Shown: in pieces, positions 33,209-40,946 of the stretch
Numbering within the stretch: position 1 is the stretch's first letter
Layout: every line of letters starts with the position of its first letter
Origin: DASZUK01 sp963745595
GTDB taxonomy: Bacteria > Actinomycetota > Acidimicrobiia > Acidimicrobiales > RAAP-2
Assembly (NCBI GenBank): GCA_963745595.1
Contig: CAVUYB010000005.1
Span: 310,001 to 374,000 of the forward strand
Length of the DNA: 64,000 nucleotides
Direction of reading: 5' to 3'
Program-made: the position numbers and the translations under genes
The notes under the pieces: model-generated
Seen by the model: the letters and a program-made list of their open reading frames with translations, nothing else
What the model was told of the DNA's origin: nothing
The model's database searches: none

Positions 33209-33508
33209 ATGCCGCTGGACCCGTTGCTGGTCGAGGTTCTGGCCTGCCCGGTCGACAAGGGCCCGCTGCTGTGGTTCGCCGACGAGGACGTCCTCTACAA
33301 CCCGAGACTGCGGCGGTCGTACGTGGTGCGGGACGGGATCCCGGTGCTCCTGGCCGACGAGTCGACGGCCGTCGGCGAGGCCGAGCACGAGCGGCTGACC
33401 GCCAAGGCGGCCGCCGGCGGGGTTCCCGAGACCGGCCGGCGGGGAGCCGGTGACGTCGTCGCCGGCGGGACGGCCGGGGACGCGCCGGGCGGAGGGAGCC
33501 GGGGGTGA
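33209..33508 (+). CDS. Trm112 family small protein
   Basis: 99 residues from ATG 33209 with ribosome site AGAGGAGAGG. The core LLVEVLACPVDKGPLLW, then RRSYVVRDGIPVLLADES, is the Trm112/UPF0434 fold. Only one cysteine is present, so a full zinc site is not formed. Eukaryotic Trm112 activates methyltransferases; the role of bacterial copies is not settled. The C-terminal 40 residues are Gly/Ala-rich and not conserved. Its stop overlaps the isomerase start (GTGA). Confidence 0.85.
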   Translation: MPLDPLLVEVLACPVDKGPLLWFADEDVLYNPRLRRSYVVRDGIPVLLADESTAVGEAEHERLTAKAAAGGVPETGRRGAGDVVAGGTAGDAPGGGSRG

Positions 33509-34536
33509 CGCTCCGGGTGGACTCCCTCGGCATGTGGGAGGCCACGGCCGGGTTGCCCGAGCAGATGACGGCCGCGCTCGACGCGGCGAGCCGGCTCGAC
33601 GGCCTCGAAATGATCGGGCCGATCACCAACGTGGTCGTCTGTGGCATGGGCGGCAGTGGCATCGCCGGCGACGTGCTCGCCGCGATAGCCGGTCCGGAGC
33701 TGGCGGTGCCGGTGATGGTCGTCAAGTCGTACGACCTGCCGGCGTTCGTCGGGCCGGACTCCCTCGTCTTCGCGGTCTCCTGCTCCGGCGACACGGAGGA
33801 GACGGTCGCGGCGGCGACGGCGGCCCGATCGGCCGGCGCCCAGCTCGTCACGGTGGCTGGCGGCGGGGAGCTGGCCCGCCTGGCCGAGGCCGACGATGGG
33901 CCGCTCGTCACGGTGCCGGCCGACATTCCCCAACCCCGGGCCGCCCTCGGGGCGATGGCCGTCCCGTTGCTCGTCGTCCTCGAACGGCTCGGCCTGCTGG
34001 ACGGGACGACGTCGCGGATCGCCGCCGCGGCCGACGCGCTCGCCCGTCGGCGGGACCGGCTGGTCGGGCCGGACAGTCCGGCCCAGGACGTCGCCCGGCG
34101 GATCGGCCGGACGATCCCGCTCGTCTACGGGGCCAGCGGACCGGCCGCGGTGGCCGCGCTGCGCTGGAAGACCCAGGTCAACGAGAACGCCAAGTCCCCG
34201 GCGTTCTGGTCGGCCGTCCCCGAGCTCTGCCACAACGAGGTCGCCGGATGGGGGCAGGGCGGCGACGTCACCCGGCAGGTCCTGACGCTCGTCCTGTTGC
34301 GCCACCCGGGCGAGCACCCGCATGTCGCCCGCCGGTTCGCCCTCGTGACCGACGTGCTGCTCGAAGTGGTCGCCGACGTCGTCGAGGTCCGAGGTGAGGG
34401 GGACGACCCGATCGCCCATCTCTTCGACCTCGTCCTCTTCGGCGACATCGTCTCGCTGCACCTGGCCGCCCAGGAGGGGACGGACCCCGGCCCCGTACCG
34501 GTACTGACAGAGATCAAGGAGCGGGTGCGCACATGA
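33505..34536 (+). CDS. Bifunctional phosphoglucose/phosphomannose isomerase-type SIS protein
   Basis: 343 residues from GTG 33505. SIS-domain motifs are VVVCGMGGSGIAGDVLA near residue 45, SYDLPAFVGPDSLVFAVSCSGDTEET, and the C-terminal catalytic region VPELCHNEVAGWGQG with Glu and His. Members convert fructose-6-P to glucose-6-P or mannose-6-P; actinobacterial TobH-like copies may have lost activity. Placement directly after manB argues for mannose-6-P supply. The next gene overlaps its stop by four bases. Confidence 0.88.
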   Translation: MTLRVDSLGMWEATAGLPEQMTAALDAASRLDGLEMIGPITNVVVCGMGGSGIAGDVLAAIAGPELAVPVMVVKSYDLPAFVGPDSLVFAVSCSGDTEETVAAATAARSAGAQLVTVAGGGELARLAEADDGPLVTVPADIPQPRAALGAMAVPLLVVLERLGLLDGTTSRIAAAADALARRRDRLVGPDSPAQDVARRIGRTIPLVYGASGPAAVAALRWKTQVNENAKSPAFWSAVPELCHNEVAGWGQGGDVTRQVLTLVLLRHPGEHPHVARRFALVTDVLLEVVADVVEVRGEGDDPIAHLFDLVLFGDIVSLHLAAQEGTDPGPVPVLTEIKERVRT

Positions 34537-35399
34537 CCGGTACGCCGACACCGACCGCGGCGCCCGACGAGGAGTCGCTCGCCATCGCGCCGCGCCTCGG
34601 TGAGCCGGCCGCCAGCGAGCCGACCGCCAGCGAGCCGGCCGCCAGCGCCATCGGGCTGAGCGCGCCGCAGGGACGCATCGTCGGGAGCCTGATCGAGAAA
34701 CAACTCGTGACGCCCCAGCAGTACCCGCTGACGCTCAACGCCCTCGTGCTCGCCTGCAACCAGGCGTCCAACCGGGAGCCGGTGGTCGCGTATACCGAGG
34801 AGCAAGTGGTCGGCGCGCTCGACGAGCTGAAGGAGCGCCGGCTCGTGCGGTTCGTCCTGCCGTCGCACGGTCGTTCGGTCGTCCGGTACCGGCACGTCCT
34901 CGACGAGGCCTTCGGTGTCGATGCCCCCCAGCTGGCCATCCTGGCCATGCTCCTCCTCCGGGGGCCGCAGACGATCGGCGAGTTGCGGACGCGCACCGAC
35001 CGGATGGCCAGCTTCGACGGGCTCGCGGCGGTCGAGCACGAGCTGGCGTTGCTGGCCGGCGCGGCGCCGCCGCTGGTCGCCCGGCTGGCCCGCCGGCCGG
35101 GGCAGAAGGAGGAACGCTGGGACGAGCTCCTCCGGGAGCCGGACCTCTCGGGCGATGCTCCACCGGCGCCCGGCTCCATCGGTAGCCCCGGCTCGCTGGG
35201 CATCCCGGTCTCGCCGGGTGCTCCGGGCGGCTCGCCGTCGACGGTGATCGAGGAGTCCTCGGGGTCGCCGACGGCCGGACCGCCGTCGGGGCTCGCCAGC
35301 TCGATGGCCGAGTTGCGATCGGACGTCGACCGGTTGACGTCCGACGTGGCGTCGCTCCAGGCGGCGCTCGAGGAGCTGCGAGCCAGTCTGGGCGGCTGA
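34533..35399 (+). CDS. YceH/DUF480 family winged-helix protein
   Basis: 288 residues. Residues about 40-200 match DUF480: GRIVGSLIEKQLVTPQQYPLTLNALVLACNQASNREPV, YRHVLDEAFGV and LAMLLLRGPQTIGELRTR, forming two winged-helix domains. The N-terminus carries an ASEPTASEPAAS repeat encoded by 12-bp units (about 34609-34650). The C-terminus has a Gly/Ser/Pro linker and a short coiled coil (LRSDVDRLTSDVASLQAALEEL). The function of the family is unknown; DNA binding is suspected from the fold. Confidence 0.85.
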   Translation: MTGTPTPTAAPDEESLAIAPRLGEPAASEPTASEPAASAIGLSAPQGRIVGSLIEKQLVTPQQYPLTLNALVLACNQASNREPVVAYTEEQVVGALDELKERRLVRFVLPSHGRSVVRYRHVLDEAFGVDAPQLAILAMLLLRGPQTIGELRTRTDRMASFDGLAAVEHELALLAGAAPPLVARLARRPGQKEERWDELLREPDLSGDAPPAPGSIGSPGSLGIPVSPGAPGGSPSTVIEESSGSPTAGPPSGLASSMAELRSDVDRLTSDVASLQAALEELRASLGG

Positions 35400-35507
35400 T
35401 CCGGGAAGTCCGACCGTCGTGTGGACGACCTCATCCGGGTGCGGCTCGAGCGGATCGGGCAAGATGACGGGCCAGCACCGAGAGGAGCTGGCACCGAGAG
35501 GAGCGCT

Positions 35508-35801
35508 ATGCCGACCGTCACCATCACCCGGTCCGACGTTACGAAAGAGGAGGCGGCGACCGCCCTCCGGGCCCAGCTCGGTGGCCGCTTTACCGTGACG
35601 CCGAAGGACGGTGCCCACGAGGCGCTGTCGGTGAAGCAGTCGACGATGTCGTTCGCCTCGGTGCGGATCGAGCGGGTGCCGGCCGGCACGAAGTTCCACG
35701 TCCACGGCGGCGGGATCATCATCGGGCGGCTGGTCAACGAGCTGACGATCGCCCGCAAGATCGCCACGGCCATCAGCCAGGCGCCCGGGCTGGGGGCGTA
35801 G
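35508..35801 (+). CDS. Conserved small hypothetical protein
   Basis: 97 residues from ATG 35508. The ribosome-site region is duplicated: GCACCGAGAGGAGC occurs at 35475-35488 and 35491-35504, giving two GAGAGGAG elements. The protein is alpha/beta without signal or membrane helix (TITRSDVTKEEAATALRAQL, VRIERVPAGTKFHVHGGGII). I do not recognise a family. It ends 40 bases from the convergent thiolase stop. Confidence 0.55.
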   Translation: MPTVTITRSDVTKEEAATALRAQLGGRFTVTPKDGAHEALSVKQSTMSFASVRIERVPAGTKFHVHGGGIIIGRLVNELTIARKIATAISQAPGLGA

Positions 35802-35840
35802 CCCGGCTGGAGGTTCAGGGGGCTCAGGCCGGCGCGGGGC

Positions 35841-37043
35841 TCAACGGAGCCGCTCGACGATCATCGCCATGCCCTGGCCGCCGCCGACGCACATCGACTC
35901 GAGGCCGAACGTCTTGTCGGCGTCCTCGAGACCGTTGAGCAGCGTCGTCATGATGCGGGCCCCGGTCTGGCCGAACGGGTGGCCGAGGGCGATGGCCCCG
36001 CCGTGGACGTTCAGCTGGTCGTAGTCGATCCCGAGCTCGCGGGCGGAGGGGATGACCTGGGCGGCAAAGGCCTCGTTGATCTCGACGAGGTCGATGTCGT
36101 CGATCGTCATCCCGGCCCGCTCGAGGGTCTGGCGGACGGCCTCGACCGGCCCGAGGCCCATGATCTCGGGGTTGACGGCGGAGACGCCGCTGGCGACGAT
36201 CCGGGCCAACGGGGTGATCCCGAGCTCCCGGGCGCGGGTGTCGCTCATCACGATCACCGCCGCGGCACCGTCGTTGAGCGGGCAGGCGTTGCCGGCGGTG
36301 ACGGTCCCGCCCTCGCGGAAGACCGGCTTCAACTGGGACAGTCCCTCCAGCGTCGTGCTCGGACGGGGACCGTCGTCCTTGGTCACGACGGTCCCGTCGG
36401 GCGTCGTGACCGGGATGATCTCCCGCTCGAAGAAGCCGTTCGCCTGTGACTCGACGGCCCGCGTCTGGGAGAGGAGAGCGAACTCGTCCATCTCCTGGCG
36501 CGAGACGTGCTTGAGCTCGGCGACGTTCTCCGCCGTCTGGCCCATGGCGATGTAGACGTCCGGCAGGCCCGGTCCGGGAGCCCAGATCTCGCCGACCGCC
36601 GCGCTCCGGGCCTCGCTCCGTGCCTCGGCGTCGGCAAACCGTGGGTTGTGCGGGCCGCGGTCGGACGCACCGTTGCCGAACCGGCTAACCGTTTCGACGC
36701 CGCCGGCGACGAAGACGTCGCCCTCGCCGGCCTTGATGGCGTGAGCGGCCATCCGGATCGTCTGTAGCGACGAGGAGCAGTAGCGATTGACGGTCGTCCC
36801 GGGCACGTCGAGCCCGGCCAGGAGACCGGCGACGCGGCCGAGGTTGTAGCCCGACTCGCCGGCCGGCTGGGCGCAGCCGATGATGACGTCCTCGACCGTC
36901 TGTGGGTCGAGCTGCGGGATCTTTTCCAGAACGGTCTTGACGACGAGGGCGGTCAGGTCATCCGGCCGGCAGTCGACGAGGGAGCCCTTCATGGCCCGGC
37001 CGATCGGGGTCCGGCCGGTGGCGACGATGACGGCTTCGGGCAT
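35841..37043 (-). CDS. Acetyl-CoA acetyltransferase/thiolase, FadA5-like
   Basis: 400 residues. A complete thiolase: nucleophile C89 in VNRYCSSSLQ, NEAFAAQ, H355 in GGAIALGHPFGQTGAR and C385 in CVGGGQGMAM. It cleaves 3-ketoacyl-CoA. FadA5 removes acetyl-CoA from the cholesterol side chain, and this copy is divergent from a FadE26/FadE27-type pair with a KstR-like box between them, so sterol side-chain beta-oxidation is the likely job. A near-perfect 19-bp palindrome (37099-37117) lies about 56 bases upstream of its start. Confidence 0.88.
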   Translation of the reverse strand: MPEAVIVATGRTPIGRAMKGSLVDCRPDDLTALVVKTVLEKIPQLDPQTVEDVIIGCAQPAGESGYNLGRVAGLLAGLDVPGTTVNRYCSSSLQTIRMAAHAIKAGEGDVFVAGGVETVSRFGNGASDRGPHNPRFADAEARSEARSAAVGEIWAPGPGLPDVYIAMGQTAENVAELKHVSRQEMDEFALLSQTRAVESQANGFFEREIIPVTTPDGTVVTKDDGPRPSTTLEGLSQLKPVFREGGTVTAGNACPLNDGAAAVIVMSDTRARELGITPLARIVASGVSAVNPEIMGLGPVEAVRQTLERAGMTIDDIDLVEINEAFAAQVIPSARELGIDYDQLNVHGGAIALGHPFGQTGARIMTTLLNGLEDADKTFGLESMCVGGGQGMAMIVERLR

Positions 37044-37098
37044 GGCTGCCTCCTCGGTTCGGTGAGACCGCGGCGGCGGCCGGGACGTCTCAATTCTA

Positions 37099-37117
37099 GT
37101 TACTACTTGGTAATAAC
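37099..37117. promoter_or_regulatory. Palindromic operator candidate upstream of the thiolase
   Basis: GTTACTAC-TTG-GTAATAAC has 8-base arms with one mismatch. On the minus strand it directly abuts TAGAAT (37098-37093), a -10-like hexamer for the thiolase, so a bound repressor would block RNA polymerase. It does not fit the KstR pattern, so a second regulator is suggested. Confidence 0.5.
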
Positions 37118-37176
37118 GGTGCTCCGCCCTCAGGCTAACGGACGGGGAAGGTGGCTGGCCGCGGTCGGCCGCAGAC

Positions 37177-37190
37177 TGTAACGTGTTCTA
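37177..37190. promoter_or_regulatory. KstR-type operator (full match)
   Basis: TGTAACGTGTTCTA fits TnnAACnnGTTnnA, the TetR-family KstR sterol-repressor motif, at every fixed position. It lies 103 bases upstream of the FadE26-type start (37294) and 133 bases from the divergent thiolase start. Confidence 0.75.
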
Positions 37191-37293
37191 CTACCGGGCC
37201 CGGGAGGCCTGGGTGACGGCGGCGGCTCAGGGGCCGCGACCCGTTTTCGGGCGTTCGTGCCGGGCGATGGTGGAAGGCCGCAGGGGAGGACGC

Positions 37294-38469
37294 ATGCAGA
37301 TCGGGTACACCGCGGAGCAAGAGACGCTCCGCCAAGAGCTCCGCGACTACTACGCCCGGCTGCTCACCCCGGAGGTCGAGGCGGAGCTGGCCGAAGCCAA
37401 CGGCGTCGGCCCGGTCGTCCGTCGGGTCGTCCACCAGATGGCCGCCGACGGTTGGCTGGGAATCGGCTGGCCGACCGAGTACGGGGGCCAGGGCCGTTCA
37501 GCGATCGAGCAGTTCATCTTCTTCGACGAGTCGATGCGCGCCGGCGCGCCGGTGCCGATGCTCACGATCAACACCGTCGGGCCGACGATCATGAACTTCG
37601 GGACGGCCGAGCAGAAGGACTTCTTCCTGCCGAAGATCCTGGCGGGCGAGCTCCACTTCTGCATCGGGTACACGGAGGCGAACGCCGGTACCGATCTGGC
37701 GTCGCTGACCACCCGGGCCGTCCGGGACGGCGACGAGTACGTCATCAACGGGGCGAAGGTCTTCACCAGCCTGGCCGGCGACGCCGACTATGTCTGGCTC
37801 GCCGCCCGGACCGACCCGGAGGCGCCGAAGCACAAGGGCATCTCGATGTTCGCCGTCCCGATGGACGCGCCCGGTGTTCGCGTCGTCCCCATGACGCTGC
37901 TCTCCGATCACAACATCAACTACACGTTCTACGAGGACGTCCGGGTGCCTGCCACGAGCCTCGTCGGCGGGGAGAACCGCGGTTGGACGTTGATCACGAA
38001 CCAGCTCAACCACGAACGGGTCACGCTGTGCTCGCCCGGCATCGTCGACCGGATGCTCGCCGACGTCCGGGCGTGGGCGCAGCAGACCAAGCTGCCGGAC
38101 GGCCGGCTGGTCATCGACCAACCGTGGGTGCAGGAGCACCTCGCCCGGGTCCACGCCGAGCTCGAGTTCCTGCGCCTCATCAACTGGAAGGTCGCCTGGC
38201 AGGCGACCCAGGGTCATCTGGACGTCGCCGACGCGTCGACCATCAAGGTCTTCGGCACCGAGTTCTACCTCCGGGCGTTCCGGCTGCTCATGGAGGTCAT
38301 CGGCCAGGCCGGCTACCTGAAGCGCGGCTCGCCGGCCGCGGTCGTCGCCGGGCGGCTGGAGATGTACGCCCGCAGCCTGATCATCCTGACCTTCGGCGGC
38401 GGGACCAACGAGATCCAGCGGGACCTGATCGCCATCTTCGGCCTCGGCCTGCCGCGGTCGCTGCGGTAA
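37294..38469 (+). CDS. Acyl-CoA dehydrogenase, FadE26-type alpha subunit
   Basis: 391 residues from ATG 37294 with ribosome site GGGGAGGA; upstream in-frame starts give non-family sequence. It carries IGYTEANAGTDLASLTTRAV (FAD and substrate contact), GLGWP-like LGIGWPTEYGGQGRS, TNQLNHERV and LTFGGGTNEIQRDLIA near the C-terminus. Sterol-specific dehydrogenases of this type pair with a shorter partner as alpha2beta2 complexes (ChsE4-ChsE5 = FadE26-FadE27). The partner begins 19 bases downstream. Predicted role: first dehydrogenation of the C26-carboxyl sterol CoA ester. Confidence 0.85.
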   Translation: MQIGYTAEQETLRQELRDYYARLLTPEVEAELAEANGVGPVVRRVVHQMAADGWLGIGWPTEYGGQGRSAIEQFIFFDESMRAGAPVPMLTINTVGPTIMNFGTAEQKDFFLPKILAGELHFCIGYTEANAGTDLASLTTRAVRDGDEYVINGAKVFTSLAGDADYVWLAARTDPEAPKHKGISMFAVPMDAPGVRVVPMTLLSDHNINYTFYEDVRVPATSLVGGENRGWTLITNQLNHERVTLCSPGIVDRMLADVRAWAQQTKLPDGRLVIDQPWVQEHLARVHAELEFLRLINWKVAWQATQGHLDVADASTIKVFGTEFYLRAFRLLMEVIGQAGYLKRGSPAAVVAGRLEMYARSLIILTFGGGTNEIQRDLIAIFGLGLPRSLR

Positions 38470-38488
38470 GGAAAGGGAGCACCTTCAC

Positions 38489-39652
38489 ATGGACTTCGCG
38501 TACGGCGAGGAGCAGGAAGCGGTCAAGGAGCTGGCCGATCGGATCTTCACCGAGCGGTCGACGCCCGAGCGCCTGAAGGCGGTCGAGGCGGCGGCCGACG
38601 CCAGCGGGCCGTTCGACCGTGACCTCTGGGCCGACCTGGCCGGTGCCGGCCTGCTCGGGATCGGCCTGCCCGAGGACGTCGGCGGGGCCGGGCTCGACTT
38701 CGTCGCGGTCTGCCTCGTCGTCGAAGCGGCCGGTCGGACCGCTGCGCATGTGCCGGTCGTCGAGACGCTCGCCTGTGGCGCGGCGACGATCGACCGTTTC
38801 GGCACGGCCGAGCAGCGTTCGACCTGGTTGCCTCGGGTCGCGGCCGGTGAGTTGGTGCTGACGGCCGGCCTGGCCGAGTTGGTCGGTGACGTCGTGGTGC
38901 CCGGCAACGCGGCGCCCGCCACCACCGCCACCCCGGACGGGGCCGGCGGATGGCGGCTCGACGGCACGAAGGCCTGCGTTCCGGCCGGCCTCGTGGCCGA
39001 CCTCGTGCTCGTTCCGGCGACGTTGCTCGGTCAGGGCGGCAAACCGGAGGGGGTCGGTGTCTTCCTGGTCGCCACCGATGCGGCTGGCGTCAGTCGTACG
39101 CGCCAGGACGGTCCGGCCCTGCCGGAGGCCCTCGTCGACCTCTCCGGGGTCGTCGTCGGCGAGGACGCGCTGCTCGGTGGTCCGGGGGCCGACGGCGCCG
39201 TGGCGATCACGTTCGCTGCGCAACACGCGATGGCTGCCCTCTGTGTCGAAGAGGCCGGAGCTACCGCGGCGTCAGTAGCCCTCATCGGCGAGTACACGAA
39301 GACCCGTGAACAGTTCGGCAAGCCGATCGCCACGTTCCAGGCCGTCGGCCAGCGGGCCGCCGACGCCTACGTCGATGCCGAGGCGATCCGCCTGACGGCC
39401 TGGCAGGCGGCCTGGCGGCTCTCGGCCGGCCTCCCGGCCACCGCCGAGCTGGCCGTGGCCAAATTCTGGGCCGCCGACGGTGGGCAGCGGGTAGTCCACG
39501 CCGCGGTCCACCTGCACGGGGGCGTGGGTGTCGACCGTGACTACCCCCTTCACCGCTACTTCCTGCTGACCCGACAGATCGAGCTCACCCTCGGCGGCGC
39601 CCACGAGAGCCTCCGGCGGCTCGGCGCCGTCCTGGCCGTCGAGCCGGCGTAG
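38489..39652 (+). CDS. Acyl-CoA dehydrogenase, FadE27-type partner subunit
   Basis: 387 residues. It has the features of the non-identical beta-type subunit: DFAYGEEQEAVKELADRIF, LAELVGDVVVPGNAA in place of the usual Thr/Ser FAD loop, REQFGKPIATFQAVGQRAADAYVDAE, and LHGGVGVDRDYPLHRYFLLTRQIELTLGG. The start is ATG 38489 with AAAGGGAG upstream. The gene is the second of a two-gene operon under the KstR-like box at 37177. No recognised gene follows for about 770 bases. Confidence 0.85.
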   Translation: MDFAYGEEQEAVKELADRIFTERSTPERLKAVEAAADASGPFDRDLWADLAGAGLLGIGLPEDVGGAGLDFVAVCLVVEAAGRTAAHVPVVETLACGAATIDRFGTAEQRSTWLPRVAAGELVLTAGLAELVGDVVVPGNAAPATTATPDGAGGWRLDGTKACVPAGLVADLVLVPATLLGQGGKPEGVGVFLVATDAAGVSRTRQDGPALPEALVDLSGVVVGEDALLGGPGADGAVAITFAAQHAMAALCVEEAGATAASVALIGEYTKTREQFGKPIATFQAVGQRAADAYVDAEAIRLTAWQAAWRLSAGLPATAELAVAKFWAADGGQRVVHAAVHLHGGVGVDRDYPLHRYFLLTRQIELTLGGAHESLRRLGAVLAVEPA

Positions 39653-39791
39653 CCGTCGGGGTCGCCGGTCCAGGACCCGGGGGCACCCGATCGAGCGAGG
39701 CCAGGGGATCGAGGTGCGTCCGATTACGGCTGCGATCATATCGATTAGATCACTGAATGAATAGGCATTTATCCGGCCGGAATATCAGCCA

Positions 39792-39819
39792 CGATTCCTC
39801 CTTTTTCAGGAGAGAATCG
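39792..39819. other. Stem-loop in intergenic region
   Basis: CGATTCCTCCT-TTTTC-AGGAGAGAATCG forms 11 pairs with a single bulged A and a five-base loop, about 140 bases after the FadE27-type stop. It might stop or protect that transcript, although no U-run follows. Confidence 0.5.
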
Positions 39820-40307
39820 ACCGCATTTATGGTTAGATGATCGGCGTCTTGATAGAAGGACCCTCCTTCGCCCTCCGCGGCCGGTGGCCCGGGTGGCCGA
39901 TCAGCACCTCGAGAAACGACAGGATGCCCTCTATAGCCGACGCGAGGTTGCGATCTCGCCATCTACTAGTTTCTGCCGGCGTTTGCCCACCGAGAGACGA
40001 TCAGCTCCGGCTCGCGAGTATGGGCTCCGATCCGGCTAGCCAATATGGTGCTGAGCGACGACGGCGAGTGGGGGCGGTCGGGTACTCGGTGGTGTTTCTT
40101 AACGAATAAGTCACCAAGCAACGTCCGCGTCGGATGGTCAACGGCGGGTCGTGGACAGAATTCTTTGATAGAAAACTGGACGATCGCATCCGGTGTGTTA
40201 GAATAAGTACCGAAGATTTGTAGTGGGGAATCCGGCCTCTTCGCCTGTCCGCGTTGCGTACCGACTGCTTCACGGCATCGCGACGAATAGCCCGGCCGTG
40301 ATCACCC

Positions 40308-40393
40308 CCGGAGGGGGCGGAAGTCTGTCGGGCTGGGGTGAACTCGTCCGTTTGTGATCCCCCTCCGGATGAGCGCTGGCCCCAGCCCGACAG
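40308..40393. ncRNA. Candidate structured RNA: two interleaved inverted repeats (pseudoknot topology)
   Basis: Arm a is CCGGAGGGGG (40308-40317), pairing with a' CCCCCTCCGG (40359-40368), 10 perfect pairs. Arm b is CTGTCGGGCTGGGG (40325-40338), pairing with b' CCCCAGCCCGACAG (40380-40393), 14 perfect pairs. The order a-b-a'-b' is that of an H-type pseudoknot, or of two mutually exclusive stems that could switch. It sits 25 bases past the stop of the minus-strand cupin gene, so it may be that gene's 3' structure, or part of a plus-strand RNA from the promoter-like 40176-40204. The strand is undecided. Confidence 0.5.
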
Positions 40394-40417
40394 TTACGAG
40401 GGTAGCGAACGACTCGA

Positions 40418-40858
40418 TCAGCGACTCGGGTCGACGACCGAGTCGCCGGGAGGACGCTCGACGAACCACTGGGCGATGCCCGGCATGTGTTGTTCGAAGT
40501 CGCCGGGCGTCGAGACGTTGAGCATTCCGGCCCGCTCCGAGCTGCGGTTCTCGAAGTCGTGGGGTACGTTGCCCGGCACCAGGACGAACGACCCGGCGGC
40601 CGCCTCGATCCATTCGGCGTCGACCAGGACGCTCATGGTACCGGTGAGGATGTAGAAGACGTCGTCCTCTGGATGCGAATGCGGGCCGGGACCCTTCGTG
40701 TGCGGGTCCAGCCACCACTCCGAGATCGAGTACGCCTGCCCGGTCTCGGCGCCGTCGGCCTTGAAGACCGCCGAGAGGCGGCCCATCGGGTACTCCCGAC
40801 CTTCGCCTGGTCCCCGCACCACCGGACGTCGGCCGGCGGTGCTTTCGCCGTCCGTCAT
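40418..40858 (-). CDS. Cupin domain protein
   Basis: 146 residues from ATG 40858 (upstream AAGGGAGC). A single cupin barrel: motif 1 GPHSHPEDDVFYILTGTMSVLVD supplies two His and an acidic ligand, and motif 2 SFVLVPGNVPHDFENRS supplies the third His. The C-terminal tail MPGIAQWFVERPPGD is not conserved. Such small cupins are metal-dependent isomerases or dioxygenases or merely binding proteins; the substrate is unknown. No operon partner is evident. Confidence 0.85.
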   Translation of the reverse strand: MTDGESTAGRRPVVRGPGEGREYPMGRLSAVFKADGAETGQAYSISEWWLDPHTKGPGPHSHPEDDVFYILTGTMSVLVDAEWIEAAAGSFVLVPGNVPHDFENRSSERAGMLNVSTPGDFEQHMPGIAQWFVERPPGDSVVDPSR

Positions 40859-40946
40859 CGTCGCTCCCTTGCTCAGCTCCCAGGCTACTTGGGGACTCGC
40901 CGGATGCGAAGCGTGGTTGACCGGACGAACTGGCTGGCCGAGAGCG

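Larger units (their letters stand above)
39653..40417. other. Low-GC non-coding stretch
   Basis: About 765 bases without a believable gene. Roughly 39720-40260 is clearly AT-richer than the flanks. Short open frames exist on both strands but show no codon bias, ribosome site or family likeness. The stretch holds an 11-bp hairpin (39792-39819), a possible plus-strand promoter CTGGAC-17-TAGAAT (40176-40204) and the interleaved inverted repeats at 40308-40393. Confidence 0.7.

Noticed and set aside
39750..40273. Three short open frames (60-90 codons) in the low-GC gap
   Set aside because: No ribosome sites, no codon bias, no family likeness, and they overlap each other on opposite strands.
40325..40393. 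14-bp inverted repeat as a rho-independent terminator
   Set aside because: The loop is 41 bases and no U-run follows on either strand.
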